DNA from: Maricaulis sp.
Lineage (GTDB): Bacteria > Pseudomonadota > Alphaproteobacteria > Caulobacterales > Maricaulaceae
Direction: 5' to 3'
DNA length: 64,000 nt
NCBI RefSeq assembly: GCF_030149235.1
Contig: NZ_JASBRW010000004.1
Coordinates: 1-64,000, forward strand
How positions within the stretch are numbered: the stretch's first letter is position 1; every line of letters starts with the position of its first letter. Below are positions 25,387-34,625 of the stretch, in pieces. The translations under genes and the position numbers were made by a program. Below the pieces are notes generated by a model. It was not told the DNA's origin. It was given only the letters and a program-made list of their open reading frames with translations, and ran no database searches.

Positions 25387-26283
25387 CTAGCCCCAGGGTC
25401 CGCGCGGTCCCCAGGGACCGGAACGGACCGGTGCGGCGGCCCCCGCCATCTTGCGCAACTGATCGATGCGGTTGGCCGTATCGGGGTGGGTCGAGAACAG
25501 ATTATCCATGCGCTGACCGTTGAGCGGATTGATGATGAACATGTGGGCCGTGGCCGGATTGCGCTCGGCCTGTTCATTCACGGTCTGACGAGCGCTGCGC
25601 TCGATCTTCTCAAGCGCTGAGGCGAGGGCCATCGGATTGCCGTGGATTTCCGCACCCACGCGGTCGGCTTCGTACTCGCGTGAGCGGGAGATCGCCGATT
25701 GCACGAGCATCGCCGCCATTGGAGCAAAGATCATGAGCGCGATCGTGCCCAGCAGCCCGGCGCGGTTATTGCCGCCGAAAAAGAGAGCGAAATTGGCCAG
25801 CATGCCGATGGCACCGGCCAGGGTGGCGGTCACGGTCATGGTCAGCGTATCGCGGTTTTTTACATGCGCCAGCTCGTGCGCCATGACGCCCTGCACCTCT
25901 TCCCGGTTGAGGCGGTTGAGCAGGCCGCTCGTCGCGGCGACAGCGGCGTGCTGCGGGTCACGGCCGGTGGCAAAGGCATTGGGCTGGTCTGTGTCGATGA
26001 CATATATGCGCGGCTCGGGCATCTGCGCCTTGAAGGCGAGCGCTTTTACATCCGACGCATATTGGCGCAGGCGCTGGTCGCGCTCATCGACGCGGATCTC
26101 CCTTGCGCCATGCATGCGCAGAACGGCATCGGCGGAATTCCACCAGGCGAAGAGATTCATGCCCGCAGCGAAGACCAGGGCGATCATGGCACCGCCCGCG
26201 CCTCCGAGCATGTAGCCAATGCCCATGAAAAGCGCGGTCATGCCCGCCAGGAGGAAGAAGGTGCGCAGCGTATTGCCGGTCAT
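25387..26283 (-). CDS. htpX: Membrane zinc protease HtpX
   Basis: A 298-aa M48 peptidase that degrades damaged membrane proteins. Two N-terminal transmembrane segments ([20 protein letters not shown] and [17 protein letters not shown]), the zinc site [10 protein letters not shown] near residue 134, and the distal [11 protein letters not shown] glutamate are present, along with two more spans between them. The start at 26283 ([10 protein letters not shown]) matches the family; a 16-residue upstream ATG at 26331 would add a hydrophilic extension. The C-terminus ends in a Gly/Pro-rich tail. It diverges from the SdhAF4 gene. Confidence 0.94.
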   Translation of the reverse strand: MTGNTLRTFFLLAGMTALFMGIGYMLGGAGGAMIALVFAAGMNLFAWWNSADAVLRMHGAREIRVDERDQRLRQYASDVKALAFKAQMPEPRIYVIDTDQPNAFATGRDPQHAAVAATSGLLNRLNREEVQGVMAHELAHVKNRDTLTMTVTATLAGAIGMLANFALFFGGNNRAGLLGTIALMIFAPMAAMLVQSAISRSREYEADRVGAEIHGNPMALASALEKIERSARQTVNEQAERNPATAHMFIINPLNGQRMDNLFSTHPDTANRIDQLRKMAGAAAPVRSGPWGPRGPWG

Positions 26284-26349
26284 GCGGTGAGACTCTCGGA
26301 TCAGTGTTTGCCGTTTTGCCTTTGCAGGCATTTCGCCTATTTAGTTGGT

Positions 26350-26592
26350 ATGACCGAGACACCCGATCAAGGGGGGAATACCCCCGGTGAAATCCCTGCC
26401 GCCACGGTGGAAAATGCTGCGCCTGGCAAGGCGCTGAGCCCGGCTGCCAAGCGGGCGCTGGAAGAAGCCGCGGCCCGCCGCGCGGCTCAAGCTGAAACGG
26501 AAGTCATGCCGGACGAGCAGGGCGGTCCGAAAGGTCCGGAGCCGACCCGATTCGGTGACTGGGAACGCAAGGGCATTGTCAGCGACTTCTGA
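26350..26592 (+). CDS. DUF1674 / SdhAF4-like succinate dehydrogenase assembly factor
   Basis: An 80-aa protein with the conserved C-terminal block GGPKGPEPTRFGDWERKGIVSDF shared with SDHAF4, which binds and protects flavinylated SdhA. The N-terminal half is low-complexity and Ala-rich (KALSPAAKRALEEAAARRAA). It was hidden inside a longer frame; the ATG at 26350 is the sensible start. It diverges from htpX by about 66 bp and converges with pyrF 9 bp downstream. Confidence 0.85.
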   Translation: MTETPDQGGNTPGEIPAATVENAAPGKALSPAAKRALEEAAARRAAQAETEVMPDEQGGPKGPEPTRFGDWERKGIVSDF

Positions 26593-26600
26593 CGTCGCCT

Positions 26601-27290
26601 CTAGCCCGCCATTTCTGCTGTGATGGCGCGTGCCGCTGCAGCGGGGTCGGGTGCGGCGTTGATGGGCCGGCCAACGACCAGATGGGTCGAGCCATTGCGG
26701 ATCGCATCACCCGGCGTGACCACGCGTTTCTGATCGCCTGCATCGGCGCCTGCGGGCCGGATGCCCGGCGTGACAATCAGGAAGCCATTGCCAAACCGTT
26801 CCCGGATTTCGGGCGCTTCCTGGGCGCTGGCAACAATGCCGTCAATCCCCGCCTCCAGGCTCTGCTCGACCCGGCGCAGGACCAGGTCGCGCGCCTTGAA
26901 GCCATAGCCCATTTCCTCGAGCATTTCGTCGTCATAACAGGTCATCACCGTGACCCCGAGGATTTTCAGGTCCGATCCCTCGCGGCCGGTATGGGCGGCC
27001 CGCATGACAGCGGGCTCGGCATGCACGGTCAAAAGATCGGCCCCGGCGGTGACGATGGAGCGCGTGGCTTTTTCAACCGTGGCCGGAATGTCGTGCAGTT
27101 TGTAATCGAGGAAGACCTGCTTGTCGGCAGCCTTGAGCTCGCGGGCGAGATCCATCCCGCCAATGGGCAGGAGCTGCAGGCCGATTTTGTAGAAGCTGAC
27201 ACTCTCGCCGAGCGTTTGCACGAGCGAGCGGGCGTCGCCGGTGGAGGGAAGGTCCAGCGCGGCGATCAGGCGGGGATCAGATTGGCTCAT
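26601..27290 (-). CDS. pyrF: Orotidine 5'-phosphate decarboxylase
   Basis: A 229-aa TIM-barrel enzyme making UMP. LIAALDLPSTGDARSLVQ, the catalytic VFLDYKLHDIPATVEKA (D-K-x-D of the active site), ILGVTVMT, LIVTPGIRPAGADAGDQKR, and VVGRPIN near the end are family landmarks. The start ATG 27290 (MSQSDPRL) is placed directly before the first strand; a longer frame to 27365 overlaps the SDR gene and is rejected. Confidence 0.96.
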   Translation of the reverse strand: MSQSDPRLIAALDLPSTGDARSLVQTLGESVSFYKIGLQLLPIGGMDLARELKAADKQVFLDYKLHDIPATVEKATRSIVTAGADLLTVHAEPAVMRAAHTGREGSDLKILGVTVMTCYDDEMLEEMGYGFKARDLVLRRVEQSLEAGIDGIVASAQEAPEIRERFGNGFLIVTPGIRPAGADAGDQKRVVTPGDAIRNGSTHLVVGRPINAAPDPAAAARAITAEMAG

Positions 27291-27333
27291 AAAGCGCGAT
27301 TTTAGGCTGTCGCGATGCGATTTGGCAAGTTGG

Positions 27334-28161
27334 TTAGCCGGCACTTTTCTCCGCTGCTTCCTCACCGGTATTGCGCAGGTTGGCGCTTTGGCGGTCCATT
27401 AGCCACATGGAGGCCGGGCCGGGCAGAACCTGGTTCAGACCGGTGAGGAATTTCCACCACAGGCCCGGTACGCAGACCACCTGGTTGCGCTGCAGGGCGT
27501 CGTAGCCGGCCTTGGCCACCTCTTCCGCTTCCAACCACCAGAATTTCGGCATTTTGGACACCAGCTTGCGCGTATTGTTGACGTCATGGAATTCCGAGTA
27601 GGTCAGGCCCGGACACAGGGCGGAGACATGGATGCCCGCCGCTTTCCCTTCCAGATGTAGGGATTGCGAGAACTTGATAAGCGCCGACTTGACCGAGGAA
27701 TACAAGGTGTGCCCGCGCGAGCCTGGCATGATGCCGGCGACCGAGGCGACGTTAAGAATACGGCCATAGCCGCGCTCTTCCATGCCCGGCATGACCCGGT
27801 GCACCAGCTCGCAATAGCTCGTGTACATTAGCTGGATGAAGTCGGACTGCTGTTTCCAGGTCGTGCGAGTATAGGTGCCCGGCAGGCCGAAGCCGGCGTT
27901 ATTGACCAGCGCGTCAATCTGCCGTTCACGGCTTTCAACGGCATCGACAATGGCCTTGGGCGCGGCCGGATCATTGAGGTCGGCGGCAATGACCAGGGTG
28001 TCGATGCGGTGTTGTTCCTCAAGCTGGTCGGCCAGGGCGCGCAGGCGATCCTCGCGCCGGGCAACGAGGGCCAGGTCCCAGCCATTGGCGGCGAATTCCT
28101 GAGCGAGGGCTTTGCCGATACCGGAGGAGGCTCCGGTGATGAGCGAGAGGCGGCGGGACAT
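27334..28161 (-). CDS. SDR-family oxidoreductase
   Basis: A 275-aa classical short-chain dehydrogenase. SLITGASSGIGKALAQEFAA is the cofactor motif (TGxxxGxG), NNAGFGLPG is the NAG motif, and SVAGIMPGSRGHTLYSSVKSA gives Ser and Tyr-x3-Lys (Y near 150). The C-terminal helix WKFLTGLNQVLPGPASMWLM suggests membrane association. It resembles the DltE/SadH-like group but the substrate is unknown. Good AGGAG ribosome site. pyrF follows 43 bp downstream. Confidence 0.88.
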   Translation of the reverse strand: MSRRLSLITGASSGIGKALAQEFAANGWDLALVARREDRLRALADQLEEQHRIDTLVIAADLNDPAAPKAIVDAVESRERQIDALVNNAGFGLPGTYTRTTWKQQSDFIQLMYTSYCELVHRVMPGMEERGYGRILNVASVAGIMPGSRGHTLYSSVKSALIKFSQSLHLEGKAAGIHVSALCPGLTYSEFHDVNNTRKLVSKMPKFWWLEAEEVAKAGYDALQRNQVVCVPGLWWKFLTGLNQVLPGPASMWLMDRQSANLRNTGEEAAEKSAG

Positions 28162-28185
28162 GACAGGCTCCTGTTCTTACGCTGC

Positions 28186-28344
28186 CTAGTTGAGGCGAAT
28201 TTTCGCGCTTGTCCAGCCGGGCTGCAGCCCATTCCCGCATTGCGAAACCGCTTCTCCGGAGGCCACCTGCCAGCGCAACGGCTTGTCATGGAAGGCATAG
28301 AGGTTTAGGCGAGCGGGAACAGCTTGTCCGGAGACCTTCGTCAT
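28186..28344 (-). CDS. Possible 52-aa divergent ORF in the argG leader
   Basis: The minus-strand ATG (28342-28344) overlaps the argG ATG back to back, with GAGGTGG just upstream inside argG. The product [20 protein letters not shown] ends with two residues short of [12 protein letters not shown]. It contains a single Cys and looks partly protein-like, but it may only be the antisense of a leader. No family recognised. Confidence 0.25.
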   Translation of the reverse strand: MTKVSGQAVPARLNLYAFHDKPLRWQVASGEAVSQCGNGLQPGWTSAKIRLN

Positions 28345-29575
28345 GACCACCTCGCGCCCTATCAACAAGATCGTCCTTGCCTATTCCGGTGGACTGGATA
28401 CGTCGGTCATCCTGAAATGGCTGCAGGAAGAGTATAATGCCGAGGTCGTCACTTTTACCGCCGATCTGGGTCAGGGCGAGGAGCTGGGCCCGGCCCGGGA
28501 AAAAGCTGAAGCGGCCGGCGTATCCGAGATTTTCATTGAGGATTTGCGCGAGGAATTCGTGCGCGATTACGTCTACCCGATGGTGCGCGCCAATGCCGTC
28601 TATGAGGGGCTTTACCTGCTCGGCACCTCGATCGCCCGGCCGCTGATCTCCAAGCGGCTGGTTGAAATTGCGCACGAGACCGGCGCCGATGCCGTGGCGC
28701 ACGGTGCGACCGGCAAGGGTAATGACCAGGTCCGTTTCGAGCTCGGCGTCTATGCTCTCGATCCGGAATTGCGGGTGATCGCGCCCTGGCGCGAATGGGA
28801 GCTGACCTCGCGGACCAAACTGATCGAGTACGCGGAATCGCGCGGTATTGATGTACCGACCGACAAGCGCGGTGAAGCGCCTTTCTCCGTCGACGCCAAT
28901 CTCTGGCACACCTCCTCCGAGGGCAAAATGCTCGAGGATCCGTCGGAAGAAGCCTTCGAGATGGTCTACCAGCGCACGCTGCGCCCGGAAGATGCGCCGG
29001 ACCAGCCGGAATACATCACCCTCGACTTCGAAGCCGGCGACGCGATCGCTCTGAATGGCCAAGCCATGTCGCCGGCAACCCTGCTGACGGCGCTCAACGA
29101 ACTGGGTCGCCGTCACGGGATTGGCCGTCTCGACCTCGTCGAGAACCGCTTTGTCGGCATGAAGTCGCGCGGCATTTACGAGACGCCAGGCGGGGAAATC
29201 CTGATGGCTGCGCATCGCGGCATCGAGCAACTCACGCTTGATCGGGGCGCCGGCCACCTCAAGGACGAGCTGATGCCGCGCTACGCCAAGCTGGTCTATG
29301 AGGGCTTCTGGTTCTCGCCGGAACGCGAGATGCTGCAGGCGGCGATCGACCGGAGTCAGGAGTTTGTCAGTGGGGAAGTGCGTCTCAAGCTCTACAAGGG
29401 CAGCGTCAATGTTGTCGGCCGCTCCTCGCCGGCCTCGCTCTACTCGCTCGAGCACGTCACCTTCGAAGATGATGACGTCTACGACCAAAAGGACGCTCAG
29501 GGCTTCATTCGTCTCAATGCCCTGCGTCTGCAATTGCTGGCACAGCGCCGCCGCCGGCTCGGACGCAACGACTGA
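28343..29575 (+). CDS. argG: Argininosuccinate synthase
   Basis: A 410-aa ligase joining citrulline and aspartate in arginine synthesis. The ATP motif [20 protein letters not shown] opens the protein. [46 protein letters not shown], and [19 protein letters not shown] follow in order. An upstream CGGAGACC serves as ribosome site. A perfect 11-bp hairpin follows the stop codon. Confidence 0.97.
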   Translation: MTTSRPINKIVLAYSGGLDTSVILKWLQEEYNAEVVTFTADLGQGEELGPAREKAEAAGVSEIFIEDLREEFVRDYVYPMVRANAVYEGLYLLGTSIARPLISKRLVEIAHETGADAVAHGATGKGNDQVRFELGVYALDPELRVIAPWREWELTSRTKLIEYAESRGIDVPTDKRGEAPFSVDANLWHTSSEGKMLEDPSEEAFEMVYQRTLRPEDAPDQPEYITLDFEAGDAIALNGQAMSPATLLTALNELGRRHGIGRLDLVENRFVGMKSRGIYETPGGEILMAAHRGIEQLTLDRGAGHLKDELMPRYAKLVYEGFWFSPEREMLQAAIDRSQEFVSGEVRLKLYKGSVNVVGRSSPASLYSLEHVTFEDDDVYDQKDAQGFIRLNALRLQLLAQRRRRLGRND

Positions 29576-29587
29576 TTTCAGCGCCCT

Positions 29588-29613
29588 CTCCGGCCGGTCC
29601 AAACCGGCCGGAG
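29588..29613 (+). terminator. Stem-loop after argG
   Basis: CTCCGGCCGGT and ACCGGCCGGAG form a perfect 11-bp stem with a 4-nt loop, starting 13 bp after the argG stop. No U tract follows (GTCAAATT), so it may be a weak terminator or a 3'-end protector. Confidence 0.5.
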
Positions 29614-29719
29614 GTCAAATTGCGGAATACAAGCGGGCTCATGAAATATTCGTAGGCGACGCTAGGGCTTTACTCGCTTGCCCGAGAGCGCGAGGCTTAT
29701 TTCGGGCCAAAACCTGAAG

Positions 29720-29734
29720 TTAATTTCGTTTTAA
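29720..29734 (+). promoter_or_regulatory. CtrA-type box (TTAA-N7-TTAA)
   Basis: TTAA-TTTCGTT-TTAA lies 53 bp before the histidine kinase ATG, in a 212-bp gap and on the same strand, consistent with the -35 position of a CtrA-controlled promoter. CtrA is the master cell-cycle regulator of Caulobacter-type bacteria. Confidence 0.6.
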
Positions 29735-29787
29735 TAGGCTGGAGCGAGTGTGTGCCCCGTGCTTTGGGGGAGCCGGATAGGTAGGCA

Positions 29788-30930
29788 ATGATCTTGGACC
29801 CGGTGCTCGTAACGAGCGTCCTCGATTTATTCTACGCCGCTGTGACAATCATGGTGATTGTCCTGCTGATCCGCTGCGCTCAAACGCCCGCCCTTTCTGA
29901 GCTCCGTGGCGACTTCTTCCTGATCATGATCGGCCTGTTTCTCAGGCTCGGATTCTATGCCTTTGATCTGATAACCCTTGTCCTCGGCCCGGGGCTGGTG
30001 GGCATCGACCAGGCCCTCGCTTTCTCGCGCTATCTGCACGAAGACGTTCAGCCCCCGATCAATTTCATCTCGGCGATCTTCATGATTGTGGGTTTCCTGC
30101 AGCTCCTGCGCCGGCTGATCACGATGTTTGGCCGTATGCAGCGCTCCGAGGCGGCCTTGCGCCAGGAACTCGGCAGCCGCTCCGATGCCGAGACCGAGTT
30201 GATCGCCAAGGCCGAGCGCCAGCGCGTTAGCAATCGCTCCAAATCTGAATTCCTAGTGGGTATCAGCCATGAGCTTAGAACGCCGCTGAACGGGATCATC
30301 GGCCTGGCCAGCCTGATGTCGAATACAGACATGACGGGCGATCAGCGCAAGCTCCTGACAACACTTGAGCAATCCGCCAAGGCCATGCTCACCCGGGTCA
30401 ATGATGTGCTCGAGTTGGCGCGGCTGGAGAGCGGGCAGATCGAGCTACGGACCCAGTCATTCTCTCCGTGCGAACTCTCTCGCAATGTCGAGGCGCTGTA
30501 CCAGCCTTTCGCAAGCGAGAAGGGGCTGGACCTGAAAACCAAGTGCACTGATGACGCCCAGGGCCTGGTCATCGGCGATGTGGTTCTGGTCAAGCAGGCG
30601 CTGAACAATCTCGTCTCCAATGCCATCAAGTACACGCCGTCCGGCTCTGTCCTGATCGAGACTGACGTGCACGCTGCGGCGGCCGAGCGGCTGTGGCTTC
30701 AGATCTGGATCAGCGATACCGGGGTGGGAATGGAACCGGTTATTGCTGAACGCGTCGCGGATCCCAACCACGTCATCAATGAGGGCGAAACCGGGCTGGG
30801 TCTCGCCATCGCAAGCCGCATTGTCCGGCTGCTCAATGGGCGGCTGCTGATCGAGCCTAACCGCCAGACCGGCACAAGGATCGGTTTCCAGGTCCAGGTT
30901 CAGATCGAGCCGGAAGCGGATGACGACTAG
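29788..30930 (+). CDS. Membrane histidine kinase
   Basis: A 380-aa sensor kinase. About three hydrophobic segments lie in the first 115 residues (VTIMVIVLLIRC, FFLIMIGLFLRLGFYAF, ISAIFMIVGFLQLL), then a short coiled coil. HisKA has ISHELRTPLNGIIG with His161. The ATPase domain shows KQALNNLVSNAIKYT (N box), ISDTGVGM (G1) and GETGLGLAIASRIV (G2). No receiver gene is adjacent. There is no large extracellular sensor domain, so it may sense within the membrane or by partners. Its CtrA box suggests cell-cycle control. It shares a CTAG stop with thpR. Confidence 0.93.
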   Translation: MILDPVLVTSVLDLFYAAVTIMVIVLLIRCAQTPALSELRGDFFLIMIGLFLRLGFYAFDLITLVLGPGLVGIDQALAFSRYLHEDVQPPINFISAIFMIVGFLQLLRRLITMFGRMQRSEAALRQELGSRSDAETELIAKAERQRVSNRSKSEFLVGISHELRTPLNGIIGLASLMSNTDMTGDQRKLLTTLEQSAKAMLTRVNDVLELARLESGQIELRTQSFSPCELSRNVEALYQPFASEKGLDLKTKCTDDAQGLVIGDVVLVKQALNNLVSNAIKYTPSGSVLIETDVHAAAAERLWLQIWISDTGVGMEPVIAERVADPNHVINEGETGLGLAIASRIVRLLNGRLLIEPNRQTGTRIGFQVQVQIEPEADDD

Positions 30931-31466
30931 CCCAACGGGTAGTCAGCCAGGTTCTCATACAGATTGCTGTCGCCGCGCCTCGGCCAGCTGCGATAAAGCG
31001 AGAAATGGGTCACGGCGAGCGGCTCGATGCGGAAATTCGCGGTGCGTTCGACAAAGCGTCGCAGGCGGTCTTCCGGGGTGCCCCTCAGATAGGCCAAGGT
31101 TACATGCGGTTTGTAATTTCGCGTCTCCGCCTCCAGGCCCGTCCGGCGGGCGGCCCGCTCGCAACGATGCTGCAGGTAGAGGAGGGCGTCGCTGGGGACT
31201 ACCCCGAGCCAGAGCGCGCGCGGTTCAGCCCGGCCGAACCAGCCACTGCCATGAATGTCCAGGGTAAAAGGCGGCAGGCTGATGGCAGACAGCTCGCCAT
31301 CGAGATCCTTGATCTGGCGTTCGTCGACATCGCCAAAGAAGCGCAGCGTAACATGCAGGTTTGCCGGCGGCCGCCAGCGCGCTCCGGCGACGCCGCGTTG
31401 CAGGCGGCTGATTTCTGGCCGGACCTCCTGCGGCAGGCCGATGGCGGCAAACAAACGCATGACCAT
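30927..31466 (-). CDS. thpR: RNA 2',3'-cyclic phosphodiesterase (ThpR / LigT)
   Basis: A 179-aa 2H phosphoesterase. The two catalytic motifs HVTLRF (near residue 38) and HVTLAY (near 121) are spaced as in the family. MRLFAAIGLPQEVRPEI opens the fold. These enzymes open 2',3'-cyclic phosphates on RNA ends. An AGGAAAA ribosome site precedes the ATG. It ends on the CTAG shared with the kinase gene. Confidence 0.92.
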   Translation of the reverse strand: MVMRLFAAIGLPQEVRPEISRLQRGVAGARWRPPANLHVTLRFFGDVDERQIKDLDGELSAISLPPFTLDIHGSGWFGRAEPRALWLGVVPSDALLYLQHRCERAARRTGLEAETRNYKPHVTLAYLRGTPEDRLRRFVERTANFRIEPLAVTHFSLYRSWPRRGDSNLYENLADYPLG

Positions 31467-31575
31467 CCCAATTTTCCTGACTTCTCAGATGCGTGCCTGA
31501 TCTAGGCTCAGTTCGCCACGATGTCACACCTTTAATAGGGGATAAGGGGGGACGCGGACCCCCTTCCGTCCCGCC

Positions 31576-31604
31576 TTGCCATTTTTGTCCAAGGTGACGA
31601 TATT
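31576..31604 (+). promoter_or_regulatory. Candidate promoter of the Bax-inhibitor-1 gene
   Basis: TTGCCA (31576-31581) and GATATT (31599-31604) are 17 bp apart and lie 50 bp before the ATG. The pattern resembles the candidate tRNA-Gly promoter at 7466. Confidence 0.35.
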
Positions 31605-31654
31605 ATGCGGCAAAGCGCCTATCGTGGCGTGATTGCAATCGTGAGAAGTAAGCA

Positions 31655-32419
31655 ATGAATGATTTTTCGCGTCCCTACGGCGCCGCGCCGTCCATGGACA
31701 TGTCTGTCGATGCTGGCCTGCGCAGCTTCATGCTGGGCGTATACAACAAGATGGCCCTCGGCCTCCTGATCTCGGCTGCGATCGCTTATGCGGTCGGTAC
31801 CTTTGCCCCGCTGACCCAGCTGGTCTTTGGTACTCCACTGCTCTTCGTTGTGCAGTGGGGTCCGCTGGCATTGCTGCTTGGTTCGGCCTTCCTGATGCGC
31901 AACCCGTCACCGATGAGTAGCGCACTCCTGTACTGGACCATTGTCGCCCTGATTGGCGCCAGCCTCAGCTTCTGGGTCATCATGGCGACGTCCGGCCAGG
32001 CGGCCCAGACCGTCGGTGGCCGTACGCTTCAGGTCGATTTCGGCACTATTGCCCAAGCCTTCCTGATCACCGCCTCGTCCTTCCTGGCGCTGTCCTTCTT
32101 CGGCTACACCACCAAACGTGACCTGTCGCCGATCAGCAGTTTCCTGTTCATGGCGATGATCGGTGCCATCTTGCTTGGCCTGGCGAATGCCTTCTTCTTC
32201 CAGTCCGGCATTCTCGAGCTGGGCCTGCAGCTCATCGTGCTGCTGCTGATGGCGGGCGTCATCGCCTGGCAGACCCAGGATCTGAAAGTCATGTACTACC
32301 AGATCTCCGGTGATCAGCGCTCCATGGCTGTTATGACCAATATGGGCGCCCTGAACCTGTACATCGCCTTCGTGAACATGTTCCAGATCATCCTCTCGCT
32401 GCTCGGTAGCCGTGAATAG
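31655..32419 (+). CDS. Bax inhibitor-1 / YccA-family membrane protein
   Basis: A 254-aa protein with seven hydrophobic segments: the first ends VYNKMALGLLISAAIAYAVG and the last IAFVNMFQIILSLLGSRE. The arrangement matches TMBIM/YccA proteins, which modulate the FtsH protease in E. coli or conduct calcium in other members. Which role applies is unknown. A strong bidirectional terminator follows. Confidence 0.9.
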   Translation: MNDFSRPYGAAPSMDMSVDAGLRSFMLGVYNKMALGLLISAAIAYAVGTFAPLTQLVFGTPLLFVVQWGPLALLLGSAFLMRNPSPMSSALLYWTIVALIGASLSFWVIMATSGQAAQTVGGRTLQVDFGTIAQAFLITASSFLALSFFGYTTKRDLSPISSFLFMAMIGAILLGLANAFFFQSGILELGLQLIVLLLMAGVIAWQTQDLKVMYYQISGDQRSMAVMTNMGALNLYIAFVNMFQIILSLLGSRE

Positions 32420-32440
32420 GGTCTGGCACTTCGCCAACAG

Positions 32441-32474
32441 AAAACCCCCGGGGCGCGTCGCCCCGGGGGTTTTT
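32441..32474 (+). terminator. Bidirectional rho-independent terminator
   Basis: AAAACCCCCGGGGCG pairs with CGCCCCGGGGGTTTT around a CGT loop, followed by a T run on the plus strand. The A run on the left gives a T run on the minus strand, so it serves both the YccA-family gene and the converging DUF2794 gene. Confidence 0.95.
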
Positions 32475-32499
32475 CTTTGCCGGTGACCTGACAGTGCCG

Positions 32500-32835
32500 C
32501 TAGTCGATCACTGTGAACTTCTTCTTGTCGAAGACCTTGAGCACCTGGGCCAGGTCGTGGCCGCGCCTGAGGATCTGGCCGCCTAGAGCCACCACCTTGT
32601 ACTCGCCCTGCTTGTTGCGGTCAGCCGGTGTCTTGATCACGGAGTAGACCGGAATCTCGCTGGCGCGGCGGAAGATCGAGAAAATGGCGCAGTCCTTCAA
32701 CCCGTCGATGGCGTAATCCTTCCACTCGCCCTGGGCCACGAGGCGACCATAGACGCGCAGGATCTGATCCAGTTCGCGGCGGTGCCACATGACGCTGGCG
32801 CTAGCGGATTTCCCGGGTTGAGAGCTCTCGAACAC
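32500..32835 (-). CDS. DUF2794 protein
   Basis: A 111-aa alphaproteobacterial family of unknown function. The signature MWHRRELDQILRVYGRLVAQ, GEWKDYAIDGLKDCAIFSIF, RRASEIPVYSVIKTP and GGQILRRGHDLAQVLKVFDKK is complete. The GTG at 32835 is used because AGGAGAATTT lies just upstream. The longer frame from 32865 uses TTG and has no site. Confidence 0.85.
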   Translation of the reverse strand: MFESSQPGKSASASVMWHRRELDQILRVYGRLVAQGEWKDYAIDGLKDCAIFSIFRRASEIPVYSVIKTPADRNKQGEYKVVALGGQILRRGHDLAQVLKVFDKKKFTVID

Positions 32836-33147
32836 ACAAATTCTCCTGACAGTTGTGTCGCACAAATTAGCTTACAAAGTTTTCACGGGTTTGCCCAAAA
32901 GTCGCCGCAATCCCGGCACCATGCCGCCACAGGTGGCCTCCACCGTCCTCCTCGTCGGCCGGACGCATCAAGGCTTCAGGTCCTGGTTTTAGACAGCCCC
33001 CCCAGCCCCCCGGATCTCGGAGCTGCGGCCGGTCGACACCCATCCTTAACCCCTTCAATCCGCAACTTGCTTTGCCGCTGCTTTGGCTCTGGCCAAGTGC
33101 GTCCGGTCGCGCTAACGCTAATGTCCCGCTGACCTGAGCACTGCCCC
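32836..33147. other. 312-bp gap between DUF2794 and the Gld-type operon
   Basis: No gene is supported. It holds divergent promoters for DUF2794 and the ABC operon and a C-rich stretch around 32995-33020. Short ORFs here have no ribosome site. Confidence 0.5.
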
Positions 33148-33885
33148 ATGCTGGTTGCCGACAACCTGGTTAAAAGCTTCGAGACCAAACGCGCCGTACA
33201 GGGTGTCAGCTTCACCCTTGAAAAGGGCGAGGTGCTGGGTTTCCTTGGTCCTAACGGAGCAGGCAAGACCACCACGATGCGCATGCTGGCCGGCTGTCTT
33301 GAGCCCGATGCCGGTATCGCCTCGATCGCCGGATATAATTGTGTCGAGGCCCGCCTGGAGGCGCAGGCCCGGCTGGGTTTCCTTCCTGAAGGCGCGCCCG
33401 CCTACCCGGCTATGACGCCCCGGGGTTTCGTTAAATTCGGCTTGCGCGCCCGTGGCTTCCGTAGCGATGCCCTGGACCGCGCCTGTGAACTGGCGATCGA
33501 GCGCGTGCGTCTTGCCGAGGCGGCGGACCAGCCGATCGGGACGTTGTCCAAGGGCTTCAAACGCCGTGCCGCCCTCGCTGCTGCAATCGCTCATGACCCG
33601 GCCGTTCTGATCCTGGATGAACCGACCGATGGACTGGATCCCAATCAGAAGGACGGCGTTCGCGCCCTGATCCGCGAAATGGCGCCGGACAAGGCGATCA
33701 TCATCTCCACCCATATCCTCGAGGAAGTCCCCGCGGTGTGCAGCCGCGCGATCGTCATCGCAGCGGGCAAGGTCTTGTTCGACGGTACACCGCATGCGCT
33801 GGAACAGAAGGGCCGGGACGGCTCGGTAGAGAGTGCCTTCCGGGCGCTGACACTGGAGCCGGAGACGCGGGAGAGTGCCGCGTGA
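33148..33885 (+). CDS. ABC transporter ATP-binding subunit, GldA-like
   Basis: A 245-aa ATPase with Walker A GPNGAGKTTTMRML (near residue 37), the signature GTLSKGFKRRAALAAAI, and Walker B AVLILDEPTDGLDP, then the H-loop ISTHILEEV. It is of the ABC-2/GldA class. It heads the operon with permease, GldG-like and DUF4340 proteins. The ATP-binding gene's stop overlaps the permease start (GTGA). Confidence 0.93.
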   Translation: MLVADNLVKSFETKRAVQGVSFTLEKGEVLGFLGPNGAGKTTTMRMLAGCLEPDAGIASIAGYNCVEARLEAQARLGFLPEGAPAYPAMTPRGFVKFGLRARGFRSDALDRACELAIERVRLAEAADQPIGTLSKGFKRRAALAAAIAHDPAVLILDEPTDGLDPNQKDGVRALIREMAPDKAIIISTHILEEVPAVCSRAIVIAAGKVLFDGTPHALEQKGRDGSVESAFRALTLEPETRESAA

Positions 33886-34625
33886 TACATGCCCTCCATG
33901 CCGTCTACCGGCGCGAACTCCTGGCCTATTTCCAGACCCCGCTGGCCTATGTCTTCCTGGCGGTCTTCGCCAGCGCCGCCCCGGCCCTGGCCTTCCATAT
34001 GGGCCGCTTCTTCGACACCAACCGGGCCGACCTCGCGCCCCTTTTCGACTACATGCCCTGGCTGTTATTGATCCTGATGCCGGCCCTGGCCATGCGCAGC
34101 TGGGCCGAGGAGCGCGATCGCGGCACGCTGGAATTCCTGATGGCGCTTCCGATCCCGCTCTGGGCCTCGACCCTGGGCAAATTCCTCGCTGCCTGGAGCG
34201 TTGCGGCGCTTGCCTTGGTGCTGACCTTCCCAATGTGGATTGCAGTCAATTATCTCGGCAATCCGGACAATGCCGCCATCCTGACCGGCTATTTCGGCGC
34301 CCTGCTGCTGGCCGGGGGTTATCTGGCCCTGGGCCAGGCTCTGTCGGCCACAACCTCGAACCAGGTGGTGGCCTTTGTTCTGGGCACCAGCGCCTGTTTC
34401 CTGTTGACCATGACCGGCCTGCCGATCGTCCTTGCCGTAGTCGGTGATAATGCACCGGCTGCTATCTCCGAATTCATCGCCGGGCTGAGCGCGCTGGAGC
34501 ATTACAATGCCTTCCGCAACGGGGTGATCGCGCTGACCGATGTGGCCTTCTTCATCGGCCTGATCATTGCCTCGCTGGCCTGTGCCGGCGTGCTGATCGC
34601 CGAACGGCGCGGGGGTGGGCGATGA
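33882..34625 (+). CDS. ABC-2 permease subunit, GldF-like
   Basis: A 247-aa membrane protein with about six hydrophobic segments (AYVFLAVFASAAPALAFHMG, WSVAALALVLTFPMWIAV, LLLAGGYLALGQALS, AFVLGTSACFLLTMTGLPIV, DVAFFIGLIIASLACAGVLI). The GTG at 33882 overlaps the ATPase stop. A longer frame that begins inside the ATPase gene is rejected. The following gene overlaps by ATGA. Confidence 0.88.
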   Translation: MIHALHAVYRRELLAYFQTPLAYVFLAVFASAAPALAFHMGRFFDTNRADLAPLFDYMPWLLLILMPALAMRSWAEERDRGTLEFLMALPIPLWASTLGKFLAAWSVAALALVLTFPMWIAVNYLGNPDNAAILTGYFGALLLAGGYLALGQALSATTSNQVVAFVLGTSACFLLTMTGLPIVLAVVGDNAPAAISEFIAGLSALEHYNAFRNGVIALTDVAFFIGLIIASLACAGVLIAERRGGGR

